Shown in pieces: positions 9,219 through 19,691 of a DNA stretch of 64,000 bases. The translations under genes were made by a program, and so were the position numbers. The notes beneath the pieces were generated by a model. The model was not told where the DNA came from, searched no databases, and was given only the letters and a program-made list of their open reading frames with translations. Source of the DNA: an uncultured bacterium (GTDB lineage: Bacteria; Pseudomonadota; Gammaproteobacteria; Burkholderiales; Burkholderiaceae_E); the NCBI GenBank assembly GCA_903907905.1, contig CAIVPX010000187.1, positions 1 through 64,000 on the forward strand, given 5' to 3'. Position 1 is the first letter of the stretch. Each line of letters starts with the position of its first letter.

Positions 9219-10184
9219 ATGAATCCCGTATCGGATCTGGTTCGAGGCAATTTTGTTGCGCGATTCGGCGTGCCCGTCGGTTTCGTACTGCTCTGGTCAA
9301 CCGGTTTCATCGTGGCGCGACTCGGCGTGCCCCACGCCCCCCCGCTTGGCCTGCTCGCGATTCGTCTGGCCCTCACGCTGGCGGTGTTGGCGCCCCTCAT
9401 CCTGATGGTGCGGGCGGCATGGCCCGGTCGCCGAGAGTTGGCGCACCTGGTCGTGTCGGGTGTTCTGGTGCACGCGGTGTATCTGTCGGGCGTCTGGTGC
9501 GCCATCGCGCTCGGCTTGCCGTCGGCCGTCTCGGCCCTGATCGTCAACCTGCAACCGATTCTCACCGGGCTATGGATGGCCTCGACCGGCGAGCGGATCG
9601 GTCTGCGCCGCTGGAGCGGGTTGGTGCTGGGCATGCTGGGGGTGGTGCTGGTCGTGGGCAGCAAATGGACGGCCCAGTCGCTGAGCCTGGCCAGTGTGCT
9701 GCTGTGCGTGGTGTCGCTGGCCGGCATCACGGTGGGCACGCTCTACCAGAAGCGCCATGTGCCGAGCTTCGATCTTCGCACCGGCACCTTCGTCCAGTAC
9801 GCTGCTTCGCTGGTGCTGGTGGGGCCCTTGGCGCTGATGCTCGAAGACGCGCCCTACACCTGGAATGGCGAACTGGTCTTCGCACTCGTCTGGTCGGTGC
9901 TCGCCTTGTCGATTGGCGCCGTGTTCCTGCTGTTTCGACTCATCGCCCGCGGTTCGGCAACGAGCGTGACCGCGTTGCTTTACATGGTGCCACCCTGTAC
10001 GGCCCTGCTTGCCTGGTTACTCTTTGATGAGTCATACGGCTGGCTTGCGGCTGCGGGTATGCTGTGCGCGGCCACGGGTGTGGCGCTTGTCCAGACGGCG
10101 CCCGTCGCAAGCGCAACTGTGGCGCCGGGTGTGGCGCCTGCGCCCGGATCCCCAACGGAGATCAGCCTTGAACGTAAGCAGTGA
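9219..10184 (+). CDS. DMT superfamily (EamA) transporter
   Basis: A 321-residue protein with ten predicted membrane helices in two EamA repeats. The first repeat opens [16 protein letters not shown] with the conserved helix-2 segment [16 protein letters not shown]; the second ends [17 protein letters not shown]. Members export amino acids, nucleobases or other metabolites; the substrate is unknown. The start at 9219 has no clear ribosome-binding site. The stop lies 17 bases inside the following thioesterase gene if that gene uses TTG 10168. Confidence 0.88.
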   Translation: MNPVSDLVRGNFVARFGVPVGFVLLWSTGFIVARLGVPHAPPLGLLAIRLALTLAVLAPLILMVRAAWPGRRELAHLVVSGVLVHAVYLSGVWCAIALGLPSAVSALIVNLQPILTGLWMASTGERIGLRRWSGLVLGMLGVVLVVGSKWTAQSLSLASVLLCVVSLAGITVGTLYQKRHVPSFDLRTGTFVQYAASLVLVGPLALMLEDAPYTWNGELVFALVWSVLALSIGAVFLLFRLIARGSATSVTALLYMVPPCTALLAWLLFDESYGWLAAAGMLCAATGVALVQTAPVASATVAPGVAPAPGSPTEISLERKQ

Positions 10185-10614
10185 TGTCGCGCCCGAGCGG
10201 CTTCGGCGTGCCGAGTATCCGCACCAGATGTCGATCGAAACACGCTGGATGGACAATGATGTCTATGGGCACGTCAACAACGTCGTGTACTACTCGTACT
10301 TCGACACGGTGGTCAATGCCTACCTCATTCGCACCGGTGCGCTCGATATCCACGCCGGGGCGGTGATCGGTCTGGTGGTGGAGACGGGTTGCCGCTATTT
10401 CTCGGCGATCTCCTTTCCCGATACCGTCTGCGCGGGCTTGCGGGTGGCCCGCATCGGCCACAGCAGCGTGCGCTACGAGGTGGGCCTGTTTCGCAACGAC
10501 GAATCCGAGCCCGCCGCCCAGGGCCACTTCATTCACGTTTACGTTGACCGCCAGACGCGTCGACCGGTGGCGCTGCCGCAGGCCTTGCGCACCGTGCTCG
10601 AGCGTCTTGCCTGA
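10168..10614 (+). CDS. Acyl-CoA thioesterase, 4-hydroxybenzoyl-CoA thioesterase (hotdog) family
   Basis: The 148-residue hotdog-fold protein has the signature [20 protein letters not shown], in which the Asp before V-Y-G-H-V-N-N is the usual catalytic residue. Members hydrolyse acyl-CoA thioesters (YbgC/FcbC type). TTG 10168 is chosen because ACGGAG (10155-10160) is correctly spaced and the product length fits the family. ATG 10229 would truncate the first strand. The overlap with the exporter gene suggests translational coupling. Confidence 0.85.
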   Translation: MNVSSDVAPERLRRAEYPHQMSIETRWMDNDVYGHVNNVVYYSYFDTVVNAYLIRTGALDIHAGAVIGLVVETGCRYFSAISFPDTVCAGLRVARIGHSSVRYEVGLFRNDESEPAAQGHFIHVYVDRQTRRPVALPQALRTVLERLA

Positions 10615-10652
10615 GTCGAGTCCCTTCAAGAACCCCGCTGACCGGAGACACC

Positions 10653-11351
10653 ATGGACTACCCGCATTCCTATCGCCATGTCGATGACGCCATGATCGGA
10701 CGCCGATCCATCCGCGCCTACCTCGATCGGCCTGTCGAGCAGGCCATCGTCGAGGACATTCTCGACGTAGCCCGACGGGCGCCCTCGGGCACCAACATGC
10801 AGCCCTGGAAGGTCTATGCGCTGAGCGGTCAGGCCCGTCGGTCCTTGGCCGATCGGATCGTCGCTGCCTTTGATGACCCCGTGCAGAATGCGGCACATAC
10901 CGACGAGTACGCGTACTACCCCAAGGAGTGGGTGTCGCCTTACATCGAGCGGCGTCGCAAAGTGGGTTTGAGCCTGTACGGCCTGCTGGGCATCGGCAAG
11001 GGGGAGAAGGCGCGGATGCACCAGCAGCACGCGCGCAATTTCACGTTTTTCGAAGCGCCGGTAGGGCTGATCTTCACGATCGATCGCATCCTCGAACTCG
11101 GCAGCTGGCTCGACTACGGCATGTTCCTGCAGAACGTGATGGTGGCGGCGCGAGCGCGTGGGCTCGACACCTGTCCGCAGGCGGCCTTCACGCAGTTTCA
11201 CGCCATCATTTCCGATGAGCTGAAGTTGCCTCCGACCGAAATGCTGGTCTGCGGTATGGCCTTGGGCTATGCCGACCCGGCGGCACCCGAAAACACGCTG
11301 GTGACCGAGCGCGAGCCGGTGTCGGCATTTGCGCAGTTTCGCGGCTGGTAA
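10653..11351 (+). CDS. Nitroreductase family protein
   Basis: The 232-residue flavoprotein begins with the FMN-binding motif RRSIRAYLDRPV and continues with ARRAPSGTNMQPWKVYAL, the typical NfsA/NfnB-like phosphate and ring-binding region. The C-terminal segment MLVCGMALGYADP is also family-typical. Such enzymes reduce nitro groups, quinones or other oxidised substrates with NAD(P)H; the physiological substrate is not known. It follows the thioesterase after 38 bases and has a GGAG ribosome-binding site. Confidence 0.88.
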   Translation: MDYPHSYRHVDDAMIGRRSIRAYLDRPVEQAIVEDILDVARRAPSGTNMQPWKVYALSGQARRSLADRIVAAFDDPVQNAAHTDEYAYYPKEWVSPYIERRRKVGLSLYGLLGIGKGEKARMHQQHARNFTFFEAPVGLIFTIDRILELGSWLDYGMFLQNVMVAARARGLDTCPQAAFTQFHAIISDELKLPPTEMLVCGMALGYADPAAPENTLVTEREPVSAFAQFRGW

Positions 11352-11495
11352 GGGGCTAGGACCGGGCTCGAGCGCGGCGGGGCGCAAGGGCTAGCAAAGC
11401 GGGGGGCGCAAGGTCGAGCAGTGAGGAGCGGCGTTTGCTCGCACCTTTCCTTGAGTGCGGTGCCTGGTCGCAGGCTGCCAGGCTGAAAAATCCGG

Positions 11496-11525
11496 TTGAC
11501 AGAGTGCCGTCAAAAGCGCGAACAT
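11496..11525 (+). promoter_or_regulatory. Candidate sigma-70 promoter for the carboxypeptidase gene
   Basis: A perfect TTGACA hexamer (11496-11501) is followed after 18 bases by GAACAT, a weak -10 element. The site lies about 35 bases before the GTG start at 11558, in a 206-bp intergenic space. The poor -10 keeps confidence low. Confidence 0.35.
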
Positions 11526-11557
11526 CCTTCGGGTTTCGGGTGAGGGATCGTTCGCAA

Positions 11558-12916
11558 GTGTTTAATTTATTGACTATTTCAGGCCTTCTTTCCACGGGGG
11601 TTCTGACCTTGGCTTTGGCGCTGCCCACCGGACTTGTTCTGGCGCAGGCGCCCGCGGGTGCGGGCGAAGGTGCGGCGCGCGACGCCGCTCGGCAAGACGC
11701 GGGCAAGCGCGGGGCGTCCTCGCCCTCCGGCGCACCTGATCGTCGCGCCAAAGGCGCTGACTCGACCGACGCCAAACCCGGCCAGTCCGGCGGGGCGCGG
11801 GACGCCAAGTCGGCCGCCGCCGTCAAGCGCGACAAGGGGGCCAAGAAGGCCAAAGGGCCGCGCCGGTCCAAGGCCCACGGCGGCGGCAAGCCCGCCAGCA
11901 GCGACCCGCCTGTCGGCTCCGGCCAACTGGCGGATTCATCCGCCTCAACGCCAGCCTTTGCCTCGGCCAGCCTGGTCGCGGCGCGATCGCCGGCCCGGCC
12001 GGCCGTCGCCGCTGGCGTCGCGGTGGGCGTTGCTGCGCAAGCTGCCGCGCCCCGGCCCTCCATGGGAGAGACCATCGGCCTCAAAGCGGTGGCCGATCCC
12101 CTGTCCCTGCATTCGTCGGTGGCGCTGGTGATGGACTCGCGCAACGGCGAGGTGCTCTTGCGCAAGAACCCGGGTGCTGTGCTGCCGATTGCCTCCATCA
12201 CCAAGCTCATGACCGCCATGGTGGTGATCGACGCCGGCCTGCCCTTGCGTGAGAAGTTGCAAATTTCCCGGGAAGACATCGACAAGGTTCGGCATACGAG
12301 CTCACGGCTGCACCCGGGCGCAATCCTGTCCCGTGCCGAGATGCTCCAGCTTGCGCTCATGTCGTCCGAAAACCGGGCGGCCAACGCACTGGGCCGTCAT
12401 TACCCAGGGGGAATGCCCGCTTTTGTGGCCGCAATGAACGCCAAGGCGCGTGCCCTGGGCATGAGCGAATCACGCTTCGTCGAGCCGACGGGGCTGTCGA
12501 GCGCCAACGTATCGAACGCCCGTGATCTTGCCCGATTGGTTCGCGCAGCGTCCGATTACGCGCTCATTCGCGAGTACTCCACCGCGCGTTCGCTGACCGT
12601 GCAGGTCGGCCAGCAACCCTTGGGCTACTACAACACCAATCGCCTGGTCGCCGGTGGCGGCTGGTCGATCGGTCTGCAGAAAACCGGCTACATCTCGGAA
12701 GCGGGGAACTGCCTGGTCATGCAGGCGATGATCGGTGGCCGGCAAACCATCTTCGTGCTGCTCGATGCAGCGGGCAAGCTTGCTCGATTTGGCGACGCTC
12801 AGCGCATTCGAGGCTGGATCGAAAAGACGCACGCCAACCGTCCCGTGGCGGTCAGAGCGGCCGCCGATGCCCTCGCGCCGGTGCAAACCGTTCAGGTATC
12901 ACTGTCCGAAGACTGA
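11558..12916 (+). CDS. D-alanyl-D-alanine carboxypeptidase/endopeptidase (S11, PbpG-like)
   Basis: A penicillin-binding protein of about 452 residues that trims peptidoglycan in the periplasm. After a signal-peptide-like segment (LLSTGVLTLALALPTGLVLAQA) comes a long Ala/Lys/Pro-rich low-complexity linker to about residue 160. The S11 domain follows with all three motifs: SITK (nucleophile Ser), SSENRAAN (SxN) and LQKTGYI (KTG). GTG 11558 is preferred because AGGGA (11543-11547) lies upstream and a TTGACA promoter would otherwise sit inside the gene. The frame opens at 11435. The charged linker is unusual for the core family and probably spans to the wall. Confidence 0.85.
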   Translation: MFNLLTISGLLSTGVLTLALALPTGLVLAQAPAGAGEGAARDAARQDAGKRGASSPSGAPDRRAKGADSTDAKPGQSGGARDAKSAAAVKRDKGAKKAKGPRRSKAHGGGKPASSDPPVGSGQLADSSASTPAFASASLVAARSPARPAVAAGVAVGVAAQAAAPRPSMGETIGLKAVADPLSLHSSVALVMDSRNGEVLLRKNPGAVLPIASITKLMTAMVVIDAGLPLREKLQISREDIDKVRHTSSRLHPGAILSRAEMLQLALMSSENRAANALGRHYPGGMPAFVAAMNAKARALGMSESRFVEPTGLSSANVSNARDLARLVRAASDYALIREYSTARSLTVQVGQQPLGYYNTNRLVAGGGWSIGLQKTGYISEAGNCLVMQAMIGGRQTIFVLLDAAGKLARFGDAQRIRGWIEKTHANRPVAVRAAADALAPVQTVQVSLSED

Positions 12917-13015
12917 AGAGCGGCTGGCGTTTGGCGCGGGCCGCACGGCTGCGCCGGCCCAGGCCTCTCTTTCACCTGTCGCCTGGCCGCGCTCGCACGC
13001 TGACCCGTTCACGAG

Positions 13016-13831
13016 CTAATCGGCGCGGCGACCTTCCTCGTAGCCCAGCGAGCTCGAAATGACCGCTGCCGTCTCGCAGACGAGCGGGACCCATGCTTCC
13101 TTCACGAAGTCGGCGGGTGCCGAGACCGACAGCCCTGCGACCAACCGGCCGCTGTCATCGCGGATACCGGCTGCAATACAGCGTACGCCGGGCTCCAACT
13201 CTTCGTTGTCGCGGGCAAACCCCCGCGTGCGCACGAGTGCGAGTTCGTCTTCCAGTCGGATCAGGTCGGTGATGCTGTTGGGCGTGTGACCGACCAGGCC
13301 CGTTCGGAGGGCGTACTGGCGCACGTTGCGCGGGTCATCCACCGATAGAAACAGCTTGCCCACCGAGGTCAGGTGCAGAGGGGCGCGACCGCCCACCGCA
13401 CGGACCACCTGCATGCCCGACCGCTCGGATACGGCGCGTTCGATGTAGACGATCTCGTCGGCCTGCCGGATGGACAGATTGACCGGTTGCCCGGTTGCCC
13501 GATGCAATTCGCGCATGGGGCCCAGTGCCGCATCGCGCACGCTCAGCCTTGCTTTGACGAGATTGCCCAATTCGAGCAGGCGGATGCCCAACTGATAGCC
13601 GCCGGGCTCGGTGCGATCGACCAGTCTCGCAGTGACCAGATCGTTCAAGATGCGGTGGGCGGTTGAGGGATGCAGACCGGTGTCGGTCGACAGGTCCTTC
13701 AGGCTGGCCGCTTCCGGGCGTCTGGCCAGGGCATCGAGCAGCGAGGTGAGCCGGTCGATGACCTGGATGGCGGTTTTGCCTGGCTCGCCGGCGGAAGGGG
13801 TGTGAGGCTTCACCGTGAAATCATATCCCAC
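13016..13831 (-). CDS. IclR family transcriptional regulator
   Basis: A 271-residue regulator with an N-terminal winged helix (AIQVIDRLTSLLDALARRPEAASLKDLSTDTGLHPSTAHRIL pattern, residues 20-80) and a C-terminal IclR effector domain (GMQVVRAVGGRAPLH; PGVRCIAAGIRDDSGRLVAGLSVSAP). Members control catabolic genes in response to small carboxylic acids or aromatics; the effector here is unknown. It is the last gene of the minus-strand operon and its ATG overlaps the end of the radical SAM gene by 11 bases. Regulators inside such housekeeping operons need not control their neighbours. Confidence 0.9.
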   Translation of the reverse strand: MGYDFTVKPHTPSAGEPGKTAIQVIDRLTSLLDALARRPEAASLKDLSTDTGLHPSTAHRILNDLVTARLVDRTEPGGYQLGIRLLELGNLVKARLSVRDAALGPMRELHRATGQPVNLSIRQADEIVYIERAVSERSGMQVVRAVGGRAPLHLTSVGKLFLSVDDPRNVRQYALRTGLVGHTPNSITDLIRLEDELALVRTRGFARDNEELEPGVRCIAAGIRDDSGRLVAGLSVSAPADFVKEAWVPLVCETAAVISSSLGYEEGRRAD

Positions 13832-15209
13832 TGGGTGAAATCAGCCATTCGTCCAACAGCTTGCCCAGGCGCTCAGGCGCCAGCCGCCAGGTGCTGTCGG
13901 TGCGGGTGTACAGCCAGTCGGAGAAGGCCATGAAGCGCTTGAAAGGACTCGTGCCTAAAAGCACGGGCAGGCGGTCTGAGAACCGCCCGGAGTTGCCGAG
14001 CAGGTCCCAGTACCGGGCAAAGCGCGACAGCCGCTGCATGTCAGGGAAAGTAATGTCCCGCGTGGCAAGAACGTTATAGGGTGGCGCCGGGTTGTAGCGC
14101 ATGTCGAAGGCTTGGGTGTGGCGTGCAATCGGCGCCCCGCGCAGCCGTTTCAGGATACCGACCTGAATGTCCTGGGGCCCCAGCGCGTGCAGCCGGTCAA
14201 AGCCCCGACCGAAGCTCTCCAGGGTCTCGCCGGGCAGGCCGGCGATGAGATCGACGTGCAGGTGGGCGCGCGTGTGCTGGGCGAGCCAGGCGATGTTTTG
14301 CTCAGCCCGCTCATTGTCCTGTCGGCGGCTGATCAGCGCCTGAACCGTCGGCTCCCACGACTGGATACCGATCTCGAACTGCAGCGTGCCGTCGGGAAAA
14401 CGCTGGATGAGCGTGCGCAACCGGTCGGGCAGATGGTCCGGGACGAGTTCGAAATGCGCGAAGCAGGGGTCGTCAGGACTGGCCTCGTTGCGGTCGAGGA
14501 AGAATTGCAGGATGGCCAGGCTCGCATCGATTCGAAGGTTGAAGGTGCGGTCGACAAATCGGAAGCGCCGCGCACCTCGCTGGTAAAGACGGTCGAGTGC
14601 CGCGAGCAGTGGCTGGCGTTCGAAGGGCACGGCGGTACGGTCGAGCGCGGACAGGCAGAACTCGCACTTGTAGGGGCAGCCCCGCGAGGCCTCGACATAG
14701 AGGTTTCGGTGCGCGATGTCCTCGTCGCTGTATAGCTCGTAGGGCAGCGCCACCTGCGCAGGCTCCAGGCTGCCTCCCGCAATGAGATGGGTCAGCGGGC
14801 GCGGGCCGTGCCCCGCCTGCCAGGCAAGCGTCTGCGCGCACAGGGCGGCGAACTCGGCCTCTGCCATGCCGGTGATGACATGATCGGCGATCCGGCAGAT
14901 GGCTTGGTCTGCGGTTTCGTGGCTCACCTCGGGGCCGCCTAAAACGATTCGTAATGTTGGGGCCAGGCGTCTGAGAATGGCCACCAGCCGGGTCGTTTCC
15001 TCGACGTTCCAGATGTAGACGCCAAGGCCGAGAATGCGTGGGCGGGCCGCGAGAATGGTCTCGGCGATCGACTCGCTGCGTGCACCGATAACAAACTCGA
15101 GGATGGCAGCCCGCTCGCGCAGTGGCCCCAGGTTGGCCAGCAGGTAACGAAGACCCAGCGAAGCGTGCGAGTAGCGCGCGTTCAGTGTGGCGAGGACGAT
15201 GTCGGCCAT
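13821..15209 (-). CDS. B12-binding domain radical SAM protein (DUF4080 type)
   Basis: The 462-residue protein has an N-terminal cobalamin-binding-like Rossmann domain (residues 1-140, with [12 protein letters not shown] and [11 protein letters not shown]). A radical SAM barrel follows with CPYKCEFC, giving cysteines 178, 182 and 185 for the 4Fe-4S cluster. C-terminal sequence such as [22 protein letters not shown] is typical of MiaB/B12-radical SAM proteins. The reaction is unknown. Its 5' end overlaps pyrD by 28 bases. It is a conserved but functionally undefined proteobacterial family. Confidence 0.88.
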   Translation of the reverse strand: MADIVLATLNARYSHASLGLRYLLANLGPLRERAAILEFVIGARSESIAETILAARPRILGLGVYIWNVEETTRLVAILRRLAPTLRIVLGGPEVSHETADQAICRIADHVITGMAEAEFAALCAQTLAWQAGHGPRPLTHLIAGGSLEPAQVALPYELYSDEDIAHRNLYVEASRGCPYKCEFCLSALDRTAVPFERQPLLAALDRLYQRGARRFRFVDRTFNLRIDASLAILQFFLDRNEASPDDPCFAHFELVPDHLPDRLRTLIQRFPDGTLQFEIGIQSWEPTVQALISRRQDNERAEQNIAWLAQHTRAHLHVDLIAGLPGETLESFGRGFDRLHALGPQDIQVGILKRLRGAPIARHTQAFDMRYNPAPPYNVLATRDITFPDMQRLSRFARYWDLLGNSGRFSDRLPVLLGTSPFKRFMAFSDWLYTRTDSTWRLAPERLGKLLDEWLISPSGI

Positions 15210-16255
15210 GGGTTACCGGGCGCGCCGGCCCGTGCCCGATCGGCCAGCGCGCGCGCGCACTCGCCGATGAGCGAGGGGCCTCGATAGATCAGGCCGGTGT
15301 AAACCTGTACGAGCGTGGCGCCCGCCTCGATCTTGGCGAGCGCGTCGGCCGCGCACAGGATGCCCCCGACGCCGATGATCGGGAAATCTGCCGGGAGTTG
15401 TTCACGCAGCGCGCGAATGACCCGGTTGGAGGCCTCGAACACCGGTGCGCCCGACAGGCCGCCGGTTTGCCCGGCATGCACCTCGCCTGCCACAGCGTCC
15501 CGGGAGATGGTGGTGTTGGTGGCGATGACCCCATCGATGCCGTGTCGAACCAGCAGTTCGGCGATACCTGTGATCTGCTCGTCATCGAGGTCGGGTGCGA
15601 TCTTGAGGACCAGCGGCACCCGACGGCTGTGCTGATCGGCCAGTTGCTCGCGTGTCTGAACCAGGCCAGCAAGCAACTGGTCGAGTTCGTCGGCGCCTTG
15701 CAGTCGGCGCAGGTCTTTCGTGTTGGGTGAGGACACGTTGACCGTCACGTAGCTGGCCAGTGTGTAAACCTGTCTGAGGCATTGCCGGTAATCGTCAATG
15801 GCCTGCTCATTGGGCGTGGCGCCGTTCTTGCCGATGTTGATGCCGAGCGTGCCGCGAAACTGCGAGCGGCCGATGTTGTCGATCATGCGATCGAGGCCAT
15901 CATTGTTGAAGCCCAGGCGGTTGATAAGGGCGCGCCGACGGGGGATGCGAAAGATGCGGGGCTTTTGGTTGCCAGGTTGGGGGCGCGGCGTGACCGTGCC
16001 GATTTCGAGAAAGCCGAACCCCAGGGCGTCGAGCGCATCGAGGTGCTCGCCGTTTTTGTCGAGGCCTGCCGCCAGACCGATCCGGTTTCGGAAGTGCAGC
16101 CCCATCACCTCGACCGGATCATCGCAGACGAGCCCTGCCAGCCATCGGGCGAGCGGCCGGGCCGCCGGCCGGTCGAGTACGCCGAAGGTGATTTGATGGG
16201 CGCGTTCGGGTTCGAGAGCGAAGAGCAGCGGACGGACAATATCGTAGGCGTTCAT
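15182..16255 (-). CDS. pyrD: Dihydroorotate dehydrogenase (quinone), class 2
   Basis: The 357-residue membrane-associated enzyme oxidises dihydroorotate to orotate in pyrimidine synthesis and passes electrons to quinones. The class 2 N-terminal amphipathic extension ([20 protein letters not shown]) is present, followed by [18 protein letters not shown] and NVSSPNT with the class 2 catalytic Ser. The C-terminus has GVGGI and the FMN phosphate-binding region. ATG 16255 is chosen over an upstream start because it gives the canonical N-terminus; it overlaps the bpt stop codon (ATGA arrangement). Confidence 0.95.
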   Translation of the reverse strand: MNAYDIVRPLLFALEPERAHQITFGVLDRPAARPLARWLAGLVCDDPVEVMGLHFRNRIGLAAGLDKNGEHLDALDALGFGFLEIGTVTPRPQPGNQKPRIFRIPRRRALINRLGFNNDGLDRMIDNIGRSQFRGTLGINIGKNGATPNEQAIDDYRQCLRQVYTLASYVTVNVSSPNTKDLRRLQGADELDQLLAGLVQTREQLADQHSRRVPLVLKIAPDLDDEQITGIAELLVRHGIDGVIATNTTISRDAVAGEVHAGQTGGLSGAPVFEASNRVIRALREQLPADFPIIGVGGILCAADALAKIEAGATLVQVYTGLIYRGPSLIGECARALADRARAGAPGNPWPTSSSPH

Positions 16256-16992
16256 GCGGGCTCGTTGTCGGCCGTGCGCACCCAACGTCCCTCGATCAGG
16301 CGTTCAATGGGACGGAAATTGGCCTTGTAGGACATCTTGCGGCTGTCTGCGATCCAGTAGCCCAGATAGAGGTAGGGCAGTTGAAGCTGCCGGCACTGGT
16401 CGATTTGCCAGAGCACGTTATAGGTGCCGAGGCTGGCGCGGGGCAGGTCGGGATCGTAAAAGGTATAGACCGATGAGAGCCCGTCGTTGAGCACGTCGAT
16501 GATGGACACCATTCGAAGCGTGCCATCCGCTTCGCGAAATTCGACCAGCCGGGTGTTGACCTTGCTTTGCAGCAGAAACTGCGCGTATTGCTCGCGGCTG
16601 TCCTGGTCCATGCCACCGCCTGCATGGCGGCTCGCCTGGTAGCGAAGGTAAAGGTCGTAGTGTTCGGGCGAAAACCCCAGGCGCGCGACCAGTGTGCGCA
16701 GCCTGCCGTGGGTTTGTGCGGCTCGACGCTGACTGCGGCTGGGAATGAATTCGGCGACCGGAACCCTGACGGGTACGCAGGCCCTGCAGCCATCGCAGTA
16801 GGGACGGTAGGTAAAGATGCCACTGCGCCGAAACCCGGCCTTGACGAGTTCGCTGTAGATGTCGGCGTTGATGAGATGGTTAGGCGTGGCCACCTGCGAG
16901 CGCGCCTGCCGGCCGTCGAGGTAGCTGCAGGGGTAGGGCGCAGTCGCGTAGAACTGCAGCGCCGAGAAGGGCAGTTCTTTGAGTTGCGTCAT
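16252..16992 (-). CDS. bpt: Arginyl/leucyl-tRNA--protein transferase (bacterial Bpt, ATE family)
   Basis: A 246-residue aminoacyl-tRNA protein transferase that modifies N-terminal Asp/Glu and so creates N-degrons. The ATE N-terminal Cys cluster is visible (PCSYL, then [14 protein letters not shown]), followed by SRSQRR, a C-terminal acyltransferase segment [20 protein letters not shown], and the expected length. ATG 16992 overlaps the aat stop by 4 bases. Together with aat it forms a compact N-end-rule module; the downstream adaptor ClpS is not in this window. Confidence 0.92.
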   Translation of the reverse strand: MTQLKELPFSALQFYATAPYPCSYLDGRQARSQVATPNHLINADIYSELVKAGFRRSGIFTYRPYCDGCRACVPVRVPVAEFIPSRSQRRAAQTHGRLRTLVARLGFSPEHYDLYLRYQASRHAGGGMDQDSREQYAQFLLQSKVNTRLVEFREADGTLRMVSIIDVLNDGLSSVYTFYDPDLPRASLGTYNVLWQIDQCRQLQLPYLYLGYWIADSRKMSYKANFRPIERLIEGRWVRTADNEPA

Positions 16993-17720
16993 ACCTGCGG
17001 AAATGTAATGCGCACCGACCGCCAGTTTGGGGATGCCTGCTGGGTCAGGTCGATGACTTCGGATAAAAAGCTCACCCGCGAAACCTCCGCCGCACCGAGG
17101 GAAGACAGATGGCGCGTGTTCTGCTGGCAGTCTATCACGCGAAATCCGAGCTGCTTGAGCAGCGTCACCAGAGAAAAAAGGGCTACTTTGGAGGCGTCGG
17201 TCGCACGGGCGAACATGGACTCGCCGTAAAACATCCGGCCGATGGATACACCGTACAGCCCGCCTGCCAGCGTGTCGCATCGCGCGTCTGTCCAGACCTC
17301 CACCGAGTGGGCATAGCCGCGCCGATGCAGGTCGACGTAGGCGGCAATGATGTCCTCGGAGATCCACGTACCGGGATGTCCCGGTCGGGGCGCGGCGCAC
17401 GCGCGCATCACGCCCTCGAACTGCCGGTTGAGCGTGATGCACCAGGACGGTTTCCGGTGCAACTGACGCACCGTCTTGACCAGCGAGCGCGAGACCTTGA
17501 AGCGATCGAGCGCGAGCACCATGCGCGGGTCGGGAGACCACCAGAGCACGGGCTGGCCCTCGCTGTACCAGGGAAAGATGCCGCCCCGGTAGGCCTGCAG
17601 CAAGCGCTCGGCGGACAGATCAAGCGTGGCCGCGAGCAGCCCGCTGGGTTCTGTGAGCGCATGCGCCGCTGGCGGGAGCGGTTCGTCGGGGGCAACCCAG
17701 CGCAGCGTCCTGGATGTCAT
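16989..17720 (-). CDS. aat: Leucyl/phenylalanyl-tRNA--protein transferase
   Basis: The 243-residue enzyme adds Leu or Phe to proteins with N-terminal Arg or Lys, marking them for ClpS/ClpAP. The family's [21 protein letters not shown] block near the N-terminus and [32 protein letters not shown] in the middle are clear. ATG 17720 is the fitting start; an upstream ATG at 17747 would add nine unconserved residues. It overlaps bpt by 4 bases, so the two transferases are translationally coupled. Confidence 0.95.
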   Translation of the reverse strand: MTSRTLRWVAPDEPLPPAAHALTEPSGLLAATLDLSAERLLQAYRGGIFPWYSEGQPVLWWSPDPRMVLALDRFKVSRSLVKTVRQLHRKPSWCITLNRQFEGVMRACAAPRPGHPGTWISEDIIAAYVDLHRRGYAHSVEVWTDARCDTLAGGLYGVSIGRMFYGESMFARATDASKVALFSLVTLLKQLGFRVIDCQQNTRHLSSLGAAEVSRVSFLSEVIDLTQQASPNWRSVRITFPQV

Positions 17721-17771
17721 GGGCGGCGTGAGGCTCGGGCCACGCAAGAGCCGGCGCCGGCCCGATAGCGT

Positions 17772-18317
17772 TCAGCGCTTGCGCGCCTCGTAACGGATGG
17801 CGCTGCTGCGCAAGGGGAAGTTCCCGGTGCGGCGGTCTTCGAAGTACCAGCGCAGGGTTTGCTCAACCGTCCGGAAGGCGATGGACTGCCAGGGAATTTC
17901 ATCTTCGGAAAAGAGTCGGGCCTCCAGGCTTTCGGTGCCGGGCTCAAAGTGCAGGTTGAGCAGTCGGGCATGAAAAAACAGGTGGACCTGATGGACATGC
18001 GGGACATCAATGATTGAATACAGTGCCCCCAGATCGATCTGTGCGCCTGCTTCTTCTCTGGTTTCGCGTGCCGCCCCTTCGCCGGTGCTTTCGCCGTTCT
18101 CCATGAAGCCTGCCGGCAGCGTCCAGTAACCGTAGCGCGGTTCGATGGCGCGCTTGCAGAGCAGGACCTTGTCCTCCCAAACTGTGACCGTGCCCAGAAC
18201 GAGCTTGGGGTTTTCATAGTGGATGGCGCCGCAGGGCTTGCAGCAATGGCGTTCGCGGTTGTCGCCCGCAGGAATTTCGAGCGTGACCGGGCTGCCGCAG
18301 GCTGAGCAATATTTCAC
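17772..18317 (-). CDS. Nudix hydrolase with N-terminal zinc ribbon (NudC-like)
   Basis: The 181-residue protein has a zinc ribbon of four cysteines (CSAC near residue 4, then CKPC near 25) and a complete Nudix box (GFMENGE, then REtrEEAG) around residues 60-82. Such proteins hydrolyse nucleoside diphosphate derivatives; the short zinc-ribbon form is common in Burkholderiales and its substrate is unassigned. GTG 18317 gives VKYCSACG as the start, and further upstream there is no conserved sequence. It is the first gene of the minus-strand run leading into aat, bpt and pyrD. Confidence 0.85.
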   Translation of the reverse strand: MKYCSACGSPVTLEIPAGDNRERHCCKPCGAIHYENPKLVLGTVTVWEDKVLLCKRAIEPRYGYWTLPAGFMENGESTGEGAARETREEAGAQIDLGALYSIIDVPHVHQVHLFFHARLLNLHFEPGTESLEARLFSEDEIPWQSIAFRTVEQTLRWYFEDRRTGNFPLRSSAIRYEARKR

Positions 18318-18462
18318 GGTGGGTCTTCTGGTTGTCTGGCGAGCAGTGTACCTAAGGCCCGGGGCGTGCGGAACCTCCGGGCCTGCCTGGCCCCGGGGCG
18401 AACTTGCCGCCGCGATCGGGCCGCGGGTAAAGCCCGGCGGGGCGCCGTTGGTCGGACCCGGT

Positions 18463-18491
18463 TTGCGGCCGCTCCGTGCTACTGATATAGT
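18463..18491 (+). promoter_or_regulatory. Promoter of the initiator tRNA gene
   Basis: TTGCGG (18463-18468) and TATAGT (18486-18491) are separated by 17 bases and place the start point about 7 bases before the tRNA 5' end. Good spacing and position support this as the tRNA promoter. Confidence 0.65.
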
Positions 18492-18504
18492 GGCGGACTT
18501 CAGA

Positions 18505-18580
<76 letters not shown>

Positions 18581-18818
18581 CAGTTTTAGTCCTCAAGGCA
18601 GCATTTTTCCCTTCAGGGTTTCGCAGCAACCGGGCGTTTAGCCTCGACTGGCGAGCTTTCCAGCTTGACTCGGGTTGCTTGGCGGGCCGTTTCCGGCCTG
18701 TCGTATCAAGCGTGTGTTCGTATCCGACGGCTGGCTTGGACCAGCGTCCAGGTTTTCGAGACATCGACGCCCTGGCGCGTGCGGGTCCGCCTCAACGACG
18801 ACCAAAGATTCGATCCGG

Positions 18819-19691
18819 ATGAATACCGAAGAAGCGAAGGCGGTTCTGGAAGCGGCGCTGCTCAGCGCACAGCAACCGCTGACGATTACCGATCTGCGCC
18901 GGCTATTCGACGATTCAATTCCGCCCGACTCAATTCGCTCGCTGCTCGATGACATCGGTTATGGCTGGCAGCAGCGCAGTGTTCGTCTGGTCGAGTTGGC
19001 CAGCGGCTGGCGGTTTCAGACGGCGCCCGAGTTTGCCCCCTTCCTTGAACGACTGAACGGCGAAAAGCCGCCGCGCTATTCGCGCGCAGTCATGGAAACG
19101 CTCGCCATCATCGCCTACCGGCAGCCCGTTACCCGCGGCGACATCGAAGAAATACGCGGCGTCATGGTCTCGCCGCAAATTGTCCGGGCGCTGGAGGACC
19201 GGGGCTGGATCGAGGTGATCGGCCACAAGGATGTGGCGGGCAGACCGTCGCTCTTTGGCACCACCCGGAAATTTCTCGATGACATGGGGCTGCGAACGCT
19301 TGCCCAACTGCCGCCGCTTGACGGCTCGGTGCCCGCGCTGCAGTTGCCCGCGCAGCAGGCGATCGATTTCGACCCGCCAGCGCCCGTGGCCGATTTGCCT
19401 GAGACCGACCCGATTGAAGCGGGTGCGGCAGAGACCCTCGCAATTGTTGCGGTCGAGCCCGACGCTGACCGGATCGACGCGGGTGTGCCGCAAACCGATA
19501 CGCCCGGGGCCAGCGAGGCGGTGGGCCAGTTGGTCGCGTCCCCAGAAAGACAGCCAGTGGAGGCCGGTCTGGGCGATCAGGTCGCTTCAAAGTCATCGGA
19601 AGTCCAGTCAGCGCCGATTGAATCGGCCGACCGCAACCAAAGCCCGCCCGAGAACGGGCTCGACGAAACACAGCAGCGGGGAATCGTGTGA
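18819..19691 (+). CDS. scpB: Segregation and condensation protein B
   Basis: The 290-residue protein forms, with ScpA and SMC, the complex that organises replicated chromosomes. Two winged-helix domains ([51 protein letters not shown]) are followed by [15 protein letters not shown], all typical. Beyond residue 165 the sequence becomes an acidic Pro/Ala-rich tail. The frame opens upstream at 18675 but ATG 18819 is the first start consistent with the family. The stop overlaps the rluB start (GTG 19688), so they are coupled. scpA is 18 kb away. Confidence 0.93.
   Translation: MNTEEAKAVLEAALLSAQQPLTITDLRRLFDDSIPPDSIRSLLDDIGYGWQQRSVRLVELASGWRFQTAPEFAPFLERLNGEKPPRYSRAVMETLAIIAYRQPVTRGDIEEIRGVMVSPQIVRALEDRGWIEVIGHKDVAGRPSLFGTTRKFLDDMGLRTLAQLPPLDGSVPALQLPAQQAIDFDPPAPVADLPETDPIEAGAAETLAIVAVEPDADRIDAGVPQTDTPGASEAVGQLVASPERQPVEAGLGDQVASKSSEVQSAPIESADRNQSPPENGLDETQQRGIV

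Noticed and set aside
11356-12384. 342-codon minus-strand frame opposite the carboxypeptidase gene
   Set aside because: The plus-strand S11 motifs SITK, SSEN and KTG are unambiguous; the antisense frame is Arg/Ala/Pro-rich without any family.
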